From contig JACEFZ010006318.1 in assembly GCA_014155875.1 (NCBI GenBank), positions 86,001-150,000 on the forward strand: DNA of 64,000 nt. The letters run 5' to 3'. How positions within the stretch are numbered: the first letter of the stretch is position 1; each line of letters begins with the position of its first letter. The position numbers were made by a program, and so were the translations under genes. Positions 11,461 through 22,960 of this stretch are shown piece by piece. The DNA comes from Cepaea nemoralis. Lineage: Eukaryota > Mollusca > Gastropoda > Stylommatophora > Helicidae. The notes beneath the pieces were generated by a model that ran no database searches, was not told the DNA's origin, and saw only the letters and a program-made list of their open reading frames with translations.

Positions 11461-11922
11461 TTAATCAATTTCTTTGTTTGCAGTCAAAGCATAGAAATTC
11501 CGCCAACCACCTTGGTATTGAAATATCCAAGGACTTAGTTTATCAGCCATGTATTCGCCTACAGATTTAGCGAAGTCCTCTTCCAGGTCTTGGACATTCA
11601 CATCGGCGTTGTAAGAATTATCAACCAGATGCTTACCCAGACGCATGCCAAAGGTAAAAAGCATAATTATTCTCCCATAGTTGATGACGTTATCACCAAA
11701 GAATTCATCACTGACTAAAACAAAGACTTGGAAAACATGTTCGGGCTTTATACTGTCTTCTAGTCTCGTGAACAACACAGATTGTTGTTTGGCTATTTGA
11801 CCTTCTAAACCGGACAACGTCGAGTTATTTGCCTTTTTGGAATTGTAGGAACTAATAATAGTCAGCGCCATATTCACTATCTCGCTATGAACTTGTTTCA
11901 AGTCAATCGTTGCTTGTGTCAT
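11461..11922 (-). CDS. Bcl-2-like protein, Element 1 left arm
   Basis: 153 codons from a good ATG (MTQATIDLKQ) to a stop after KEID. A BH1 motif (INYGRIIMLFTFGMRLGK, residues about 79-96) and a BH2 motif (SPWIFQYQGGWRNF, about 130-143) are clear; the NYGR and WxxxxGGW cores are the family signatures that shape the BH3-binding groove. No C-terminal membrane anchor follows, so it should be soluble unless another signal exists. Bcl-2 proteins bind BH3 ligands and control mitochondrial apoptosis; virus-type homologues usually block it. Pro- or anti-apoptotic role cannot be settled here. The gene is intronless, points away from the palindrome centre and lies head-to-head with its twin at 12413-12874. 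Confidence 0.85.
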   Translation of the reverse strand: MTQATIDLKQVHSEIVNMALTIISSYNSKKANNSTLSGLEGQIAKQQSVLFTRLEDSIKPEHVFQVFVLVSDEFFGDNVINYGRIIMLFTFGMRLGKHLVDNSYNADVNVQDLEEDFAKSVGEYMADKLSPWIFQYQGGWRNFYALTANKEID

Positions 11923-12412
11923 TATTATACTGATAGCTAATGTTCATCAAAAGATGTCTAGCAGTCAAACTGCTGATCCATTATTGTGAAACGGTGCAAA
12001 GTGGTCAAAACGGATAATAACATAATATTTGTATAAAGAGATGGAATCGTCTCTTCTGGTTGGTCAAATTACCCAACCTACTGGAGATAAAACGGTTGTC
12101 ACCGAAACCACTAGACGCGTGTTTTAGACAAGGGATGTTCTTGTCGAACTTTACTTTTTAAATTTTAATTACCAGTGACCATACTGATCGATAATCACAT
12201 CCCTTGTCTAAAACACGCGTCTAGTGGTTTCGGTGACAACCGTTTTATCTCCAGTAGGTTGGGTAATTTGACCAACCAGAAGAGACGATTCCATCTCTTT
12301 ATACAAATATTATGTTATTATCCGTTTTGACCACTTTGCACCGTTTCACAATAATGGATCAGCAGTTTGACTGCTAGACATCTTTTGATGAACATTAGCT
12401 ATCAGTATAATA
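11923..12412. promoter_or_regulatory. Head-to-head upstream regions of the twin Bcl-2-like genes
   Basis: 490 bp around the palindrome centre, consisting of two inverted copies of the same approximately 215 bp upstream sequence and the loop. A TATA-like TTATACAAATATTATG near 12298-12315 is repeated in mirror image near 12022-12040 and also precedes the Element 2 gene (near 29593). That this is a divergent promoter is inference from gene arrangement. Confidence 0.45.
12138..12198. other. Element 1 central loop (61 bp)
   Basis: The only unpaired stretch between the arms, starting TTCTTGTCGAACTTTAC. A similar ATGTTCTTG follows the homologous position of Element 2 (minus strand near 29480-29500). 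It is AT-rich and codes for nothing visible. Confidence 0.85.
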
Positions 12413-12874
12413 ATGACACAAGCAACGATTGACTTGAAACAAGTTCATAGCGAGATAGTGAATATGGCGCTGACTATTAGTAGTTCCTACAATTCCAAAA
12501 AGGCAAATAACTCGACGTTGTCTGGTTTAGTCGGTCAAATAGCCAAACAACAATCTGTGTTGTTCACGAGACTAGAAGACAGTATCAAGCCCGAACATGT
12601 TTTCCAAGTCTTTGTTTTAGTCAGTGATGAATTCTTTGGTGATAACGTCATCAACTATGGGAGAATAATTATGCTTTTTACCTTTGGCATGCGTCTGGGT
12701 AAGCATCTGGTTGATAATTCTTACAACGCCGATGTGAATGTCCAAGACCTGGAAGAGGACTTCGCTAAATCTGTAGGCGAATACATGGCTGATAAACTAA
12801 GTCCTTGGATATTTCAACACCAAGGTGGTTGGCGGAATTTCTATGCTTTGACTGCAAACAAAGAAATTGATTAA
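12413..12874 (+). CDS. Bcl-2-like protein, Element 1 right arm
   Basis: Mirror copy of the gene at 11461-11922, 153 codons, fully open. Amino-acid differences from the twin include I to S in the NMALTI-S-SSYN stretch, E to V in SGLVGQ and Y to H in FQHQGGW. BH1 and BH2 are intact. The start is the ATG at 12413 (MTQATIDLKQVHSE). About 200 bp of upstream sequence up to the loop is identical in type to the twin's, so both copies should share promoter elements. Three such genes in the window are open although their carriers lack replication genes. Confidence 0.85.
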   Translation: MTQATIDLKQVHSEIVNMALTISSSYNSKKANNSTLSGLVGQIAKQQSVLFTRLEDSIKPEHVFQVFVLVSDEFFGDNVINYGRIIMLFTFGMRLGKHLVDNSYNADVNVQDLEEDFAKSVGEYMADKLSPWIFQHQGGWRNFYALTANKEID

Positions 12875-13094
12875 AAACAGGCATAAATCCCAGTATTTCG
12901 TTATTCTTGTGAGTGTGAGAGCGCTTGATTGTGGATATATAATACCTATAGTAAACCCTTTTGGGTAAATTGTGAGCGGGAGTCGACACGTTGTAATGGC
13001 AAGTGGTAAAATTGTGAGAGTCAGTGGGGAATTTGTGTGGTTAATTGGTCAATTTGATAAGTTGTGAAAGCAAACGGGGTAGTTGGTAGGGCAA

Positions 13095-13315
13095 TTCGAC
13101 AAGTTGTGAAAGCAAATTTCTTAGTTTGGCTATAATTTTTTCTCCTTATGGTTAATATTTTTTCCTTTGGCTAGCGTATTTATTACTTTGGCCAACTTTT
13201 TTCTTACCTTACCATACATATTTCTTAGTTTGGTTGGTAGTTTTCTCACTTTGATTAGTATCTTTTCCAGTTTTGGTAATATATTTTCTTACTTGGTCGA
13301 CAAATTTTCCTTTTT

Positions 13316-13358
<43 letters not shown>

Positions 13359-15000
13359 AAATTTGGATGACATATTTATAAGTTTGGTTGAAATATGTGT
13401 TTACTTGGCCAATATTTTTCCCATTTGGCTAACAAATTTTCCTATTTAGGTCGATATTTTTCTATCTTTGGTTAATAATTGTCTTCGTGTGGGTTAACAA
13501 AGTTTCCTACTTTTCATAAGTTTGGCAGAGCTTTTTATAAGTTTGGTCGATATTTTTTCACATTTAGTTAACCAAATTTCCTATTTTTCATAAATTTACC
13601 GGAGATTTGTAAAAGTTTGGTCGACATATTTCTATATTTACCCAATATTTTTATTACTTTGGTCAGTTTAGATGATATATTTATAAGTTTGGTCAGCCTT
13701 TTAGTTGATTTGGCTAGTATTGTTTTCCTACTTTTTATAAGTTTGGATGAGACATTTATAAGTTTGGCGGATCTTTTTCACATTTGGGTAAGAAATTTTC
13801 CTACCTTTTATGGGGTTGGACGAGGAATTTATTTACTTGGTCAATAGATTTCACCTTTGGCTAATAAAGTTTCCTATATTTTGTCAATTTGGATGCGCTA
13901 TTTCTTTACATGGCCAATATTTTTTTTTATTTTTTCCAGTTGGTTAACAAATGTTCCTACTTTTCATAAGCTTGGTGGAGCTATTTCTGTATTTAGCCGA
14001 CATTTTCCCCTTTTGTTTAACAAATGTTCCTACATTTCATAAGTTTGGCGGATATTTTTATCAGTTTGGTCGACATATTTCTGTATTTACCCAACGTTTT
14101 TATACATCGAATCACGTATTTTCCTACTTCGGTCGACATGATTCTTAATTTGAGCAATATTTTCACCATTCGGCTAACACATTTTCCTACTTTTTATAAG
14201 TTTGGACGCGTTATTTATAAGTTTGAGCGATATTTTTCCCATTTGGTTAATATGATTTCCTACTTGCCCCATATTTTTTACATTTGACTTACAATTTTCC
14301 TACTTTTTATAATTTTCGTTGAGATATTTATGTATTTGGCCACCCTTTTTATTAGTTTGACTAGCCTTTTCTCCTACTTTTTATAAAATTGATTGAGATA
14401 TTTATGTATCTGACCAATATTTTGCCTATTTGGCTAACAAATTGTCCTACTATTTATAAGGTTGGATGAGCTAATTAAGTTTGGTCAGCCTGTTATTTGA
14501 TTTGGATAACATTTTATCATAGTCGTTATAAGTTTGAATGAAATATTTATAAGTTTGTCCCTCGTTCTGCCTATTGTATTACTTCGGCCGACATGTTTCT
14601 TGATTTTACTAGTATATTTTCTTACTTGTTATAAGTTCGGATGAGATATTTCTGTCTTTGACCACTATTTTTTCCTACGTTTTATAATTTGTTGAGATAT
14701 TTATGTATTTGACCGACCTTTTTCCCCATTTCGGCTGACAAATGTTCCTACTTTTTATAAGATTAGATGAAATATTGCTCTCTTTGGTCGATATTTTTTT
14801 CTCATTAGGTTAACAAATGTTCCTAATTTTTATAATTTTGTTGTAAATATTTCTTTACAGGGTCAATATTTTTCTCATTAGGTTAACAAATTTTCCTATT
14901 TTTTATAAGTTTTGATGAGCCATTTATAAGTTTGACCGATATTTTCACATTTGGCTAACATTATTTCCTTCTTTTTATGAAATCGGACGAGGCATTTACA
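13095..15000. repeat. Degenerate ~72 bp satellite array, right arm of Element 1
   Basis: Inverted counterpart of 9310-11225. It includes an expanded (TTG)n run at about 13316-13360 where the left arm has only a few CAA units followed by A-tract. Confidence 0.85.
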
Positions 15001-15379
15001 ATTTTTACCGATATTTTTCAGCTTGGTTGTAGACAATGAGTATTTTCTGCAATCTATAGTAGGTGTGGGTAATACACAAAGTGAGCAAGCAGAATTAACT
15101 GGTTGTGTTACTATGGTCGTCAGCGTATTTAAAATGATATTTTTAACTTTCTCGGTACTGTGGTAAAGAGGTAATTGCATAATTACGTTTATATCTGTTG
15201 TTCTCAATCAGAGGCCGAAAAAAGCATTGTCTTGCCCTGTTGTATTGACTCTAGACGCAAATGTTGTTGGTAACCCAGTGCCAATCTTAGTAACTTGTAG
15301 GTGTTGTGTCGTTCATAGAACCTATACTTGTGTATGGATGTAAAGCGCGACATGCGGACATTTGTTGTTAGAAAACACA

Positions 15380-15496
<117 letters not shown>

Positions 15497-17879
15497 TATA
15501 TACATATACTACGAAAACATATTTTGAAGCCTCAAAATTTGACTTCTTCAGACATTACATTAGTTTTCATGGGGGACATGAATGCATAGGGTGATTTAAA
15601 TATAACCAGATTTACGTTTCCAAGGAGATAACACACAGACTATGTTTTCGTTGAAAATTCGCTGTTTTCTCTAAGCAGACTGTCACTTTTGTCACCTCCA
15701 GTGTAGCTGGTCATGTGTTTGTTATGCTTATTATTAATGTAAATGTTTATTCTGTTTGTAGTATAAGGGTAATTTTCTTCCATCGATAAGTTTTTATAAA
15801 ACCAATGACCAATCCCTATAAGACACATATGACAACCGTATCTATCCTACTTCACTCATGTAGGTTTGGTCCACAGTGTCCACCTCGGTAAGATTTTACA
15901 ACAATAGACTGGAGCAGGCAACAGGAAACGTTAACTGAATAACGATACACCGAGAGTCAATACGCTTGGAATTGTATTCTCACTACACTTTTACTATGTC
16001 TCTATGGTTGTTTCCTGGCAGGCGTCATCATCAAACTCACATCAAATGATGGCGGCATGCACATACTTGTTGGCAACATTATAGAACAGATAGCGGGCGC
16101 TTGGTTTAAGTGTTAGTCTGTTACGCTGCCGTGAGGGGCGATCGGTGTAATTTGGTTGCAATATAGAACAGATAGCGGTCATGTGATTTAACAGCTAGAC
16201 CGTTACGCTGACATGAGGGCATGTTGTATGTGCCATTTGTATGTAACTAATACACCGATGTATTCATACCGTTGTGTTTTTCACTTATTTGCTAATGTAA
16301 CACTGGTGTTTTTTACTTTTTCGTTTTTTTATAATTTTATACACATCACTGTATTTATTTTATTATGTAATTTAACTTGTAATAATATACTTGAATTCTT
16401 TAAACTACTGCCTATTTAGACCTCTCAAAACCTGTTGATCGGAGATGTAAACTCCATCACAGCTAATTAAAAACACCAATATTTCCGCCACACAACCCCG
16501 TCGGAATCGCAGCTGTTACCTCCATATGATCTATGGTTCCCTCTAGACCCGTATTGTTCTTTTTGGCCAGCTGTCTGTCGTTGGTACCCATTGTATAAGA
16601 CACCTCTTTCTGGTAGGATTAACCTGTCTATTGTTACCCTCTCAGATCGATTGTAATCTTTGGTTTCTAAAATAATGCTTCGCGGAGACGCCACATTTCA
16701 TTTCACCGTTATTTTATTGTATGTTTTGTTGAGGGCCACGCGACCTATCCCGCATCAGTTATCTGTCATCTTCCCTGGGTACCAAGTATCTGATTAATAT
16801 CTCCAGATGGTGCCACCACAGTTAAGCTACACATAGTCACTATTCCACCTCTGTTTGCGTGGGAGGCACGGTAAACAACTATAGATCAGAATGAAGACAC
16901 TCACTAGATTTGGATTAACCCGCGCCTTGAGGTTAATATTTGGGCTTCTAATACGGCACTTCGCAACTGTAAAAAGGTCATTACCCTTCTTCAGTGTCTG
17001 ATTTTGGTGAGGAGTAGGCGAAATCTGTAACACCAATTCTGTGTGGATATTATTATGGTAGCACGTCTATTTCGTTTTCTAAAACTAGCTACGTTTGTTA
17101 TCATTATATACCAGCCAGCCCTGTGTATATTTATTTACAAATACTTACATATTAACCGACTTCTCATTTGTCATTTTGTTTAATAATAGCTGCAAATTGT
17201 CTCTGTCTTTCATAGAATCTGTACTTTTGTATGACTGTGAAGCGTGGGCAATGAGCAGACAAGATGAAAATACATCAGTGAAGATGTGGTGAAAATATAC
17301 ATACCATGCCCAGATAGAACAACAAATTACCAAGTCCCACTAGAAACAAAGGAAAAAACAGTATCTACAACATACTCTTTTCCACTCTTAATGTTTAAGT
17401 TTGAGCGAAATATGTCTTTTGCAGCGTGTGACATGAGGAAATTTGTCCTTTAAAATCACCTTGAATATATATCTTCATATATAAATATGCTATGAACACC
17501 TATTTTGAAGCCGCAAATTTGACTTCAGTCATTATACTAATTGTTGAATGAGACATGAACGCGAAGGATGAACTACGTGGGCACCCGTTAATGAATGTTT
17601 GTTGTTTATTAGTAGTTGTTTTATTCGTTTTTCTTGTTTCCGATCGGTACAGCAGTATTGATTTCACCTTAAAGCTAAATATGCATATACTATGCAGAAT
17701 GCTTCTGCTAAATATGTTCACAGGAACTGACATTAACATACTTATAAGCTTTTCTCACGCCGGTAGATCTCCGTTTTTTCGTCATTTTATTAAATATTTC
17801 TAGTCAAATGTCTTCATTTAATTTCTGTAATAAAATGTCTTCCTCTAATTTAACTTGTGAACTGCCTTCATATAATTTA

Positions 17880-18340
17880 TGTAATCAACAGACACTGCGC
17901 AGGATCTGCAATATTTAGTAGAGGCGGTTGTTGCACCCGGTGAACAACTAGGGTTAGAATTAAATTATAAAACGACACGGGTTATGATTGTCACTATGAA
18001 GAACGAAATACCACGATGTAATATACATGTAAATGGGAATATTCTGAAACAAGTGAGTAGATAGATACAAGTATCTCGGAACATTCATAACAACTGATGG
18101 GAGATGCCTTGAGAAGATTAGAACAAGAATCGCCATGGCGAAAGTAGCCTTTAGCAAGATGAAAAACATTCTGACCAATAAAAAGATGTCAATTGAAACG
18201 AGAAAAAGAGTGTTGAGGGGATACATAGAGCCTGTTCTTGTGTATGGATGTGAAGACAATGAGCAGTCAAGCTGAAAAGCAGCTGATGGCTGTGGAACTG
18301 ACGTTTCTGAGGAGAATGCAAAGCGACACATCGTGATTCG
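17880..18340 (+). pseudogene. RTE reverse transcriptase fragment in right arm of Element 1
   Basis: Mirror copy of 6040-6485 on the plus strand, with the same breaks and a few private substitutions around the part following YGCE. Not functional. Confidence 0.8.
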
Positions 18341-18359
18341 CTTCTCTGGCGCCTATGTT

Positions 18360-18690
18360 GGGTATAGTTAGCGACCATGGGCGTTATTCGAACCGTCAGT
18401 GACACCACCTAGCTCAGTTAAATACTCGGCCACTGCCACACTATCCCACCAAACAGTAGGACTCGAACCTGTCTAGCGCTATGGCGGCAACTAGACATCC
18501 TTGTTATACATTTACGTCTTAATATACTCTTAGAAAACTCCGCCTAGGGTGGACACCCTTATCACCCTGCAGCGTGATTCGAACCACCAATGATATAACC
18601 TAGCTCCGTTACATACTCGACCACCACCCCGCACATACCAACCACACAGTGAGATTCGAACCTGTCAAGCGTAATGGCAGTAACTAGAAC
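18360..18690 (-). repeat. Two tRNA-like modules, right arm of Element 1
   Basis: Inverted copy of the modules at 5686-6020; GTTCGAAC-type B-box complements are visible near 18387, 18468, 18580 and 18655. Confidence 0.6.
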
Positions 18691-19256
18691 CCCCAGTTAC
18701 ACATTGGTGATATCCCACTATGACCAACTACGCACCCCCGCCATCTTTCGCCACTTACCAACCCACCCCACACCTCGTTCTTTGCGCTTATTATTTTATT
18801 CCGACATCGCCCTTGCTTAAAAACAGATGGCACCAGCGACCTCCCTCGACCCCGACACTGATATTCAACTGCCGGCAATATCGACTTTTTGCTGACAGTT
18901 GTTCGCCGATCTTACCAAAGATACAAATACATCAACCCGTAACAGCCTGCCCACACCTATCGATTATGCAAGCGTCTATACAAAACAGGAAGTAATTAAT
19001 GCATTACACCGGCTGACATATTCTGAATCAATTAGCAAACCTGGCACCTAGTTCAATTGATCTTGTTAACCCCGATGCTCTGATTAAAAACCACAGCTGA
19101 TACTTAAAAAAACGAGGCAGGAGCTGAAAGGCATGAGGCAGCCCACAACCCACCCACCACGAGACATGAGGCATGAGACATGAGACGAGAATGAGACATG
19201 AGATATATCTCATTGCTCATTGCTCAAAGCGACTCCTAGAGACCCTATATACTACT

Positions 19257-19262
19257 GACGAA
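19257..19262. repeat. Target-site duplication GACGAA, right copy (Element 1)
   Basis: Identical to 5115-5120 and directly adjoining the arm end CTACT. Confidence 0.85.
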
Positions 19263-19734
19263 TACAGGTGCAGTGGATGACCAGGGCGCACTACGTGCCT
19301 TGCTGTGCTCATTACGTTCCACAACGCTTTGCAGGTAAACGCCGTCTTGCCCGTTGAATCAGGAATGATTTCTTCCTCGCAGTCTGCCGAATCCTGTCTT
19401 CACATGCTGGGTAGACATACCCTAATTCACCGATCAGTTTGACACCAAATCGGCTACCCACGCCTGGTTTCGCCAGCCTCTCACAGCTGTTACCGGGGGG
19501 GGGGGTGTGTTTGGCACTAGCTGACAGCTACTAGGAGCCACAGGCATGAGCTGGATGTCAGGCTTGGACCAGTGGGGGGTGGTCCCTTGAAAATGGAGTG
19601 ACAGCCATCCTTACCAATGCCTGACACCCCATACCCCCCCCCCCCCCCCAACAATATTTGAACATATTGATGTTAAGAAACACACACAAAACACATAATT
19701 ATATCTCTAAATTGCAGTTAACGTTCCATCACAA
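19263..19734. other. Unclassified sequence right of Element 1
   Basis: Contains G-rich and C-rich homopolymers (near 19495 and 19635) and no recognisable gene. Confidence 0.5.
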
Positions 19735-19915
19735 CCCCTACATCAAAGATCATCTGCGACGACACCAAGAGGACGCCCAAGAAGAAAATGGATTCACAAC
19801 ACCAAAGACATTGTACAGTCACACGGAATGACACTATTCAGTGCCACCCATCGGGCGTTGGAGCGCAAATTCCTCACGACGCTTGACGGCAGAAATGGAA
19901 GATGATGATGATGAT
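19735..19915 (+). pseudogene. 3' end of an RTE-like LINE with (GAT)n tail
   Basis: Plus strand reads RPRGRPRRKWIHNTKD, then SATHRALERKFLTTLDGR, a stop, and a GATGATGATGATGAT tail. The RGRPRxKW motif and a short microsatellite tail are usual at the end of RTE-like elements. Only the last 50 or so residues are present. It sits in what would be intron 1 of the phosphatase candidate. Confidence 0.65.
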
Positions 19916-19939
19916 TTAATTATAAATATTAGTCCTTAC

Positions 19940-20051
19940 CTCCGTATGCAATGTGAATTTGTTGTGGCTGTTTATTTGGATCTGCCTCTACGACAAGGAT
20001 GAAACAAAACAGCAATACAGTTTTCAAAGCAAATTTGACAATTGGAGCCAT
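19940..20051 (-). CDS. Candidate first coding exon, purple acid phosphatase-like secreted protein
   Basis: Minus-strand ATG at 20051 opens MAPIVKFALKTVLLFCFILV, a signal peptide, followed by VEADPNKQPQQIHIAYGG. The exon would end at TACGGAG before GTAAGGAC, a good splice donor at 19934-19939. The pattern PxQxHxxYG after a signal peptide is how animal acid phosphatase type 7 (purple acid phosphatase-like) proteins begin. A TATA-like AT-rich stretch lies upstream (20090-20120). No later exon is seen: downstream on this strand come a LINE tail and Element 1. The call rests on 38 residues plus a splice site, so it is tentative. Confidence 0.4.
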
Positions 20052-21110
20052 GTTAAGACTAGAGATGTTTGTTTACTGCAAATGCCGTTTTACATATAAT
20101 TTATTATATAATATAATCACGGAAGCTATAAAGATTACCGTGCAATATATCTAATCTAAAATCGCATATGGACTTGCCCGACGCGCAGTAAAAGTAATAT
20201 TGTAATACTAATAATAATGAATAATGGTAATTGAATTTTGCCAGCCTTGATCAATCGATGTTATCTTTGTCTATTCTATTTGAACTTCAAACTATTTGTT
20301 TATGTTGGTCACAGAACTGCAAACGTGACCTTAATGCTGGGGTTGAAGTTCAAGGACGAACCTATTAATCTTTTAAAGGGACAGTCGTATAATAAATGAG
20401 ATTACGTTCCTAGACCGGCGTCTGAGGCTTTGAGGACATCGGGATATGCAGTTTTATACTGACGCACCGAGTTGAGGGTTCGAAATCAACAGTGGACGTT
20501 GGGAAGAAGACCGCACTGCGTTTATTTCCATGGTAATGGTATGAGATATCGGGCGTTCAGAAATCAATGGCAAATTACTCAACTAAAATATTATTTTAGT
20601 CGAGTAATTTGCCATTGATTTCTATTTTAAACAGCTTAGTAAATCACAAACAGCCAATAAATTCTGGGGTTGATTTCAAAGTCCTGTAAGAAAAGACATG
20701 CAACTAACTTTAACCAGGCTTGAAAGAATCATTCATGATGTTGCAAGTTATTTGCATCCGGCTCGCTGAAATGTTTTTTTCCGAGTCCTTGCCAGTTGTC
20801 CTGCCTCATGTACCCTAGGACAGAGATAAGGACAGAACGCGTCCAGCTACTATGATGTCAGTTCTTGACTCAACTCAATCCATCTCTTCGAATCCCCTAA
20901 GTCTTATGTCTTCCAACAGACAACCAATCCTGACACGGATTAAGTGAATATGATATCCCAGGCATACGTCAACCATTATCAACGCACACCTCTCATCCTT
21001 CCTTCCACATTCAGAGCTCAGCCCGTGAACTTCTTCCACGTTCACACTCAGACCTCCGTTTTAATTACTCAAATGAAAGCAACTGTTAGCCTCAGTCTCA
21101 TGACATCCAT
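20052..21110. other. Intergenic sequence with possible SINE and a hairpin
   Basis: Near 20410-20500 there is a B-box-like GAGGGTTCGAAATCAAC that may belong to a tRNA-derived SINE. The hairpin at 20559-20623 is listed separately. Otherwise nothing is recognised. Confidence 0.4.
20559..20623. repeat. Near-perfect 65 nt hairpin
   Basis: AGAAATCAATGGCAAATTAC and its complement flank the centre, with arms of about 32 nt, one mismatch and no loop. It could be a tiny MITE or a cruciform-forming site. Confidence 0.8.
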
Positions 21111-21117
21111 TTAGAGG

Positions 21118-21132
21118 TGTGTGTGTGCGTGC

Positions 21133-21172
<40 letters not shown>

Positions 21173-21189
21173 GTGTGTGTGTGTGTATG
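21118..21189. repeat. (GT)n microsatellite
   Basis: GT dinucleotides with GC interruptions (GTGCGTGC). Confidence 0.9.
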
Positions 21190-21539
21190 CGTGTAAAAAA
21201 GAAAGTTGGCCAGTGCCATATTTATTTACAGTTACTAACGTATGTAACAACACAAAATGTAAGTGACAAATGACAAATTTGATCGGAAAATAGTAAGGGA
21301 AAAACAAACGGTTTGGCCACATGTTATTATTGCTATTGGCCAGACATAAGTAAATAAGGCGAAGCTTACCATAATGCTAGGCCTATATTTGTATATATCA
21401 AACGGTACCCCAGGAATGATGTGGTCAATATCTCGTCTGCCGCCTTCGCTTCCCAAGACATATTCTGGTATCCAGTTTAGACTGGGTCAGTCTGTGAGCC
21501 CAGGCCAATCAAAACATCCGACACAGGCCCAGGCCAATT

Positions 21540-21645
21540 AAAACATCCGGCACAATGCGGGTTCGAACTCATGACCACCGGGCCGATGGGTAAGCGTCAA
21601 GCCGCTACAGTATCGCACATGCATGGACCAGACACGTGTTTTGAT
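21540..21645 (-). repeat. tRNA-derived SINE-like head
   Basis: On the minus strand CTGTAGCGGCTTGACGCTTA (A-box-like) precedes GAGTTCGAACCCGCATT (B box). Spacing is tRNA-like but no full cloverleaf forms. Confidence 0.45.
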
Positions 21646-21667
21646 TATTCGTTTTCGCAGTGCAATA

Positions 21668-21780
21668 TTGAGTTAACTTGATGTTAGCAATATTTTTATG
21701 TTACTTTATGTTAGGACTGTTTTGATGTAACTTGATGTTAGGAATGCCGTGATGTTACTTGATGTTAGAAGTGTTTCTCT
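21668..21780. repeat. Short degenerate tandem repeat (TTGATGTTA)
   Basis: Phrases ACTTGATGTTAGCAAT, ACTTTATGTTAGGACTG, ACTTGATGTTAGGAATG and ACTTGATGTTAGAAGTG recur about every 25-35 bp. Confidence 0.75.
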
Positions 21781-22266
21781 CAAAACTTATGTTACCACTG
21801 CAATCCTTGCTTATTTCAGTTTCATGTTGCGTACTTTTAATAACTAGTCAAAATAAGGAAGTATCTGTATGTGTTCCATGATCTTTCCACCGATATTACA
21901 ATTAATATTCTGGGTTTGTTTGATAATCACCTTTGCAAATGTCCTTCTTCTTGAAGTCTATGCGTGTAGCATTGGTGATCACATCCCGCTGTCTCGTGTG
22001 CTGCCGGTCATTTTTGAAACTGATGTTCCTCCTTATCACGATGTCAAACTGTCCAGCATCGTCTCTCTTCGTCTCCAGTACCCGTCCTCGTAAATTGCTT
22101 GTCCTCCCTTCAGACTTTAAATATGTAAACAACCTTTTGGTAAATTATCCAGTTTAAATTACACTTGGGAATGTGTGTGTTGCATATTTCATTTTGAAGG
22201 GTCAATTGTTTTTTGCTGTGTTTTATGTTGAGTGACTTCTGCAGCATGCACCTAACGAAATGCAAC
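21781..22266. other. Intergenic, one unrecognised open frame
   Basis: A minus-strand frame at 21902-22132 (76 codons, containing RVLETKRDDAGQFDIVIRRN) is charged and not obviously repeat-derived, but I recognise no family and there is no supporting context. Confidence 0.3.
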
Positions 22267-22530
22267 GAAATATCCATCCATCCATCCATCCATCCATCCA
22301 TCAATCATGTGACATGCCGATAAGCGTGGGCGGTCATGTACTGCCATGTCACTCGATCACCAGAGTCATGGATCAGCTCTGAGTTCCTGTCTCGACTATG
22401 CCACGTGGCCAAGCCATCCAGGTATTTACTTCTAGGTCTTCCCCTTGGTCTGTTCCCTTCGATCGTGCCAGTTGTCACCAAGTTCTCCAATTCATTTCTT
22501 CTCATAACATGCCCAAAAATATGCCAGGTA
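22267..22530 (-). pseudogene. 3' end of an RTE LINE with (ATGG)n tail
   Basis: Minus strand reads IFGHVMRRNELENLVTTG, NRPRGRPRSKYLDGLA, then a (CCAT)n tract at 22267-22300. This is the last part of an RTE-clade protein and its microsatellite 3' end. It lacks all catalytic regions. Confidence 0.8.
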
Positions 22531-22865
22531 TAAATTGAGCAACCTAATTTACCTATTGTTTGCGTCTTCATTGCTCATAATCACCTTTGTATCGTTAGTT
22601 GTAAGCATAAAAGTTAAGTCAGCCTAAATTCAGCCACGACCTAAATTTCGTTGTTATATTTGCCTGTGCTCTTACAAAAATAAAAATAAAAAAAATTAGG
22701 TGCGCCAACGAGGATTACAGGGAACGTTGGTGGTATCCAACATCAGTGACATCAAAGTGTAAAGATAACACTAATTGTTTAATCAACCCGGTTCATTAAA
22801 GGGTAAAGTGCAGGCTCACATTTAATTTAACTGTATATTGGGGTTAGGGAAGGGGAAGGAAGGGA

Positions 22866-22960
22866 GTCGGTCGGTGTCGCTGTGACCAAGTGGTCAAGCG
22901 CCTGCCTCGTTTTACGAATGTTATGGGTTCGGTTTCGGACCCCATCATTCGGTTGAAGAG
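22866..22960 (+). repeat. tRNA-derived SINE head
   Basis: GTGACCAAGTGGTCAAGCGC (A-box-like) followed 50 bp later by GGGTTCGGTTTCGGACCCC (B-box-like) gives the order of a Pol III tRNA head. A body of unknown origin continues to about 23060. Confidence 0.55.

Larger units (their letters stand above)
5121..12137. repeat. Element 1 left inverted arm
   Basis: Reverse complement of 12199-19256. Pairing is traceable from AGTAGTATATAGGG at the outer end to ACAAGGGATG at 12128-12137. Arm lengths are 7,017 and 7,058 bp; the difference is largely microsatellite length. Confidence 0.95.
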
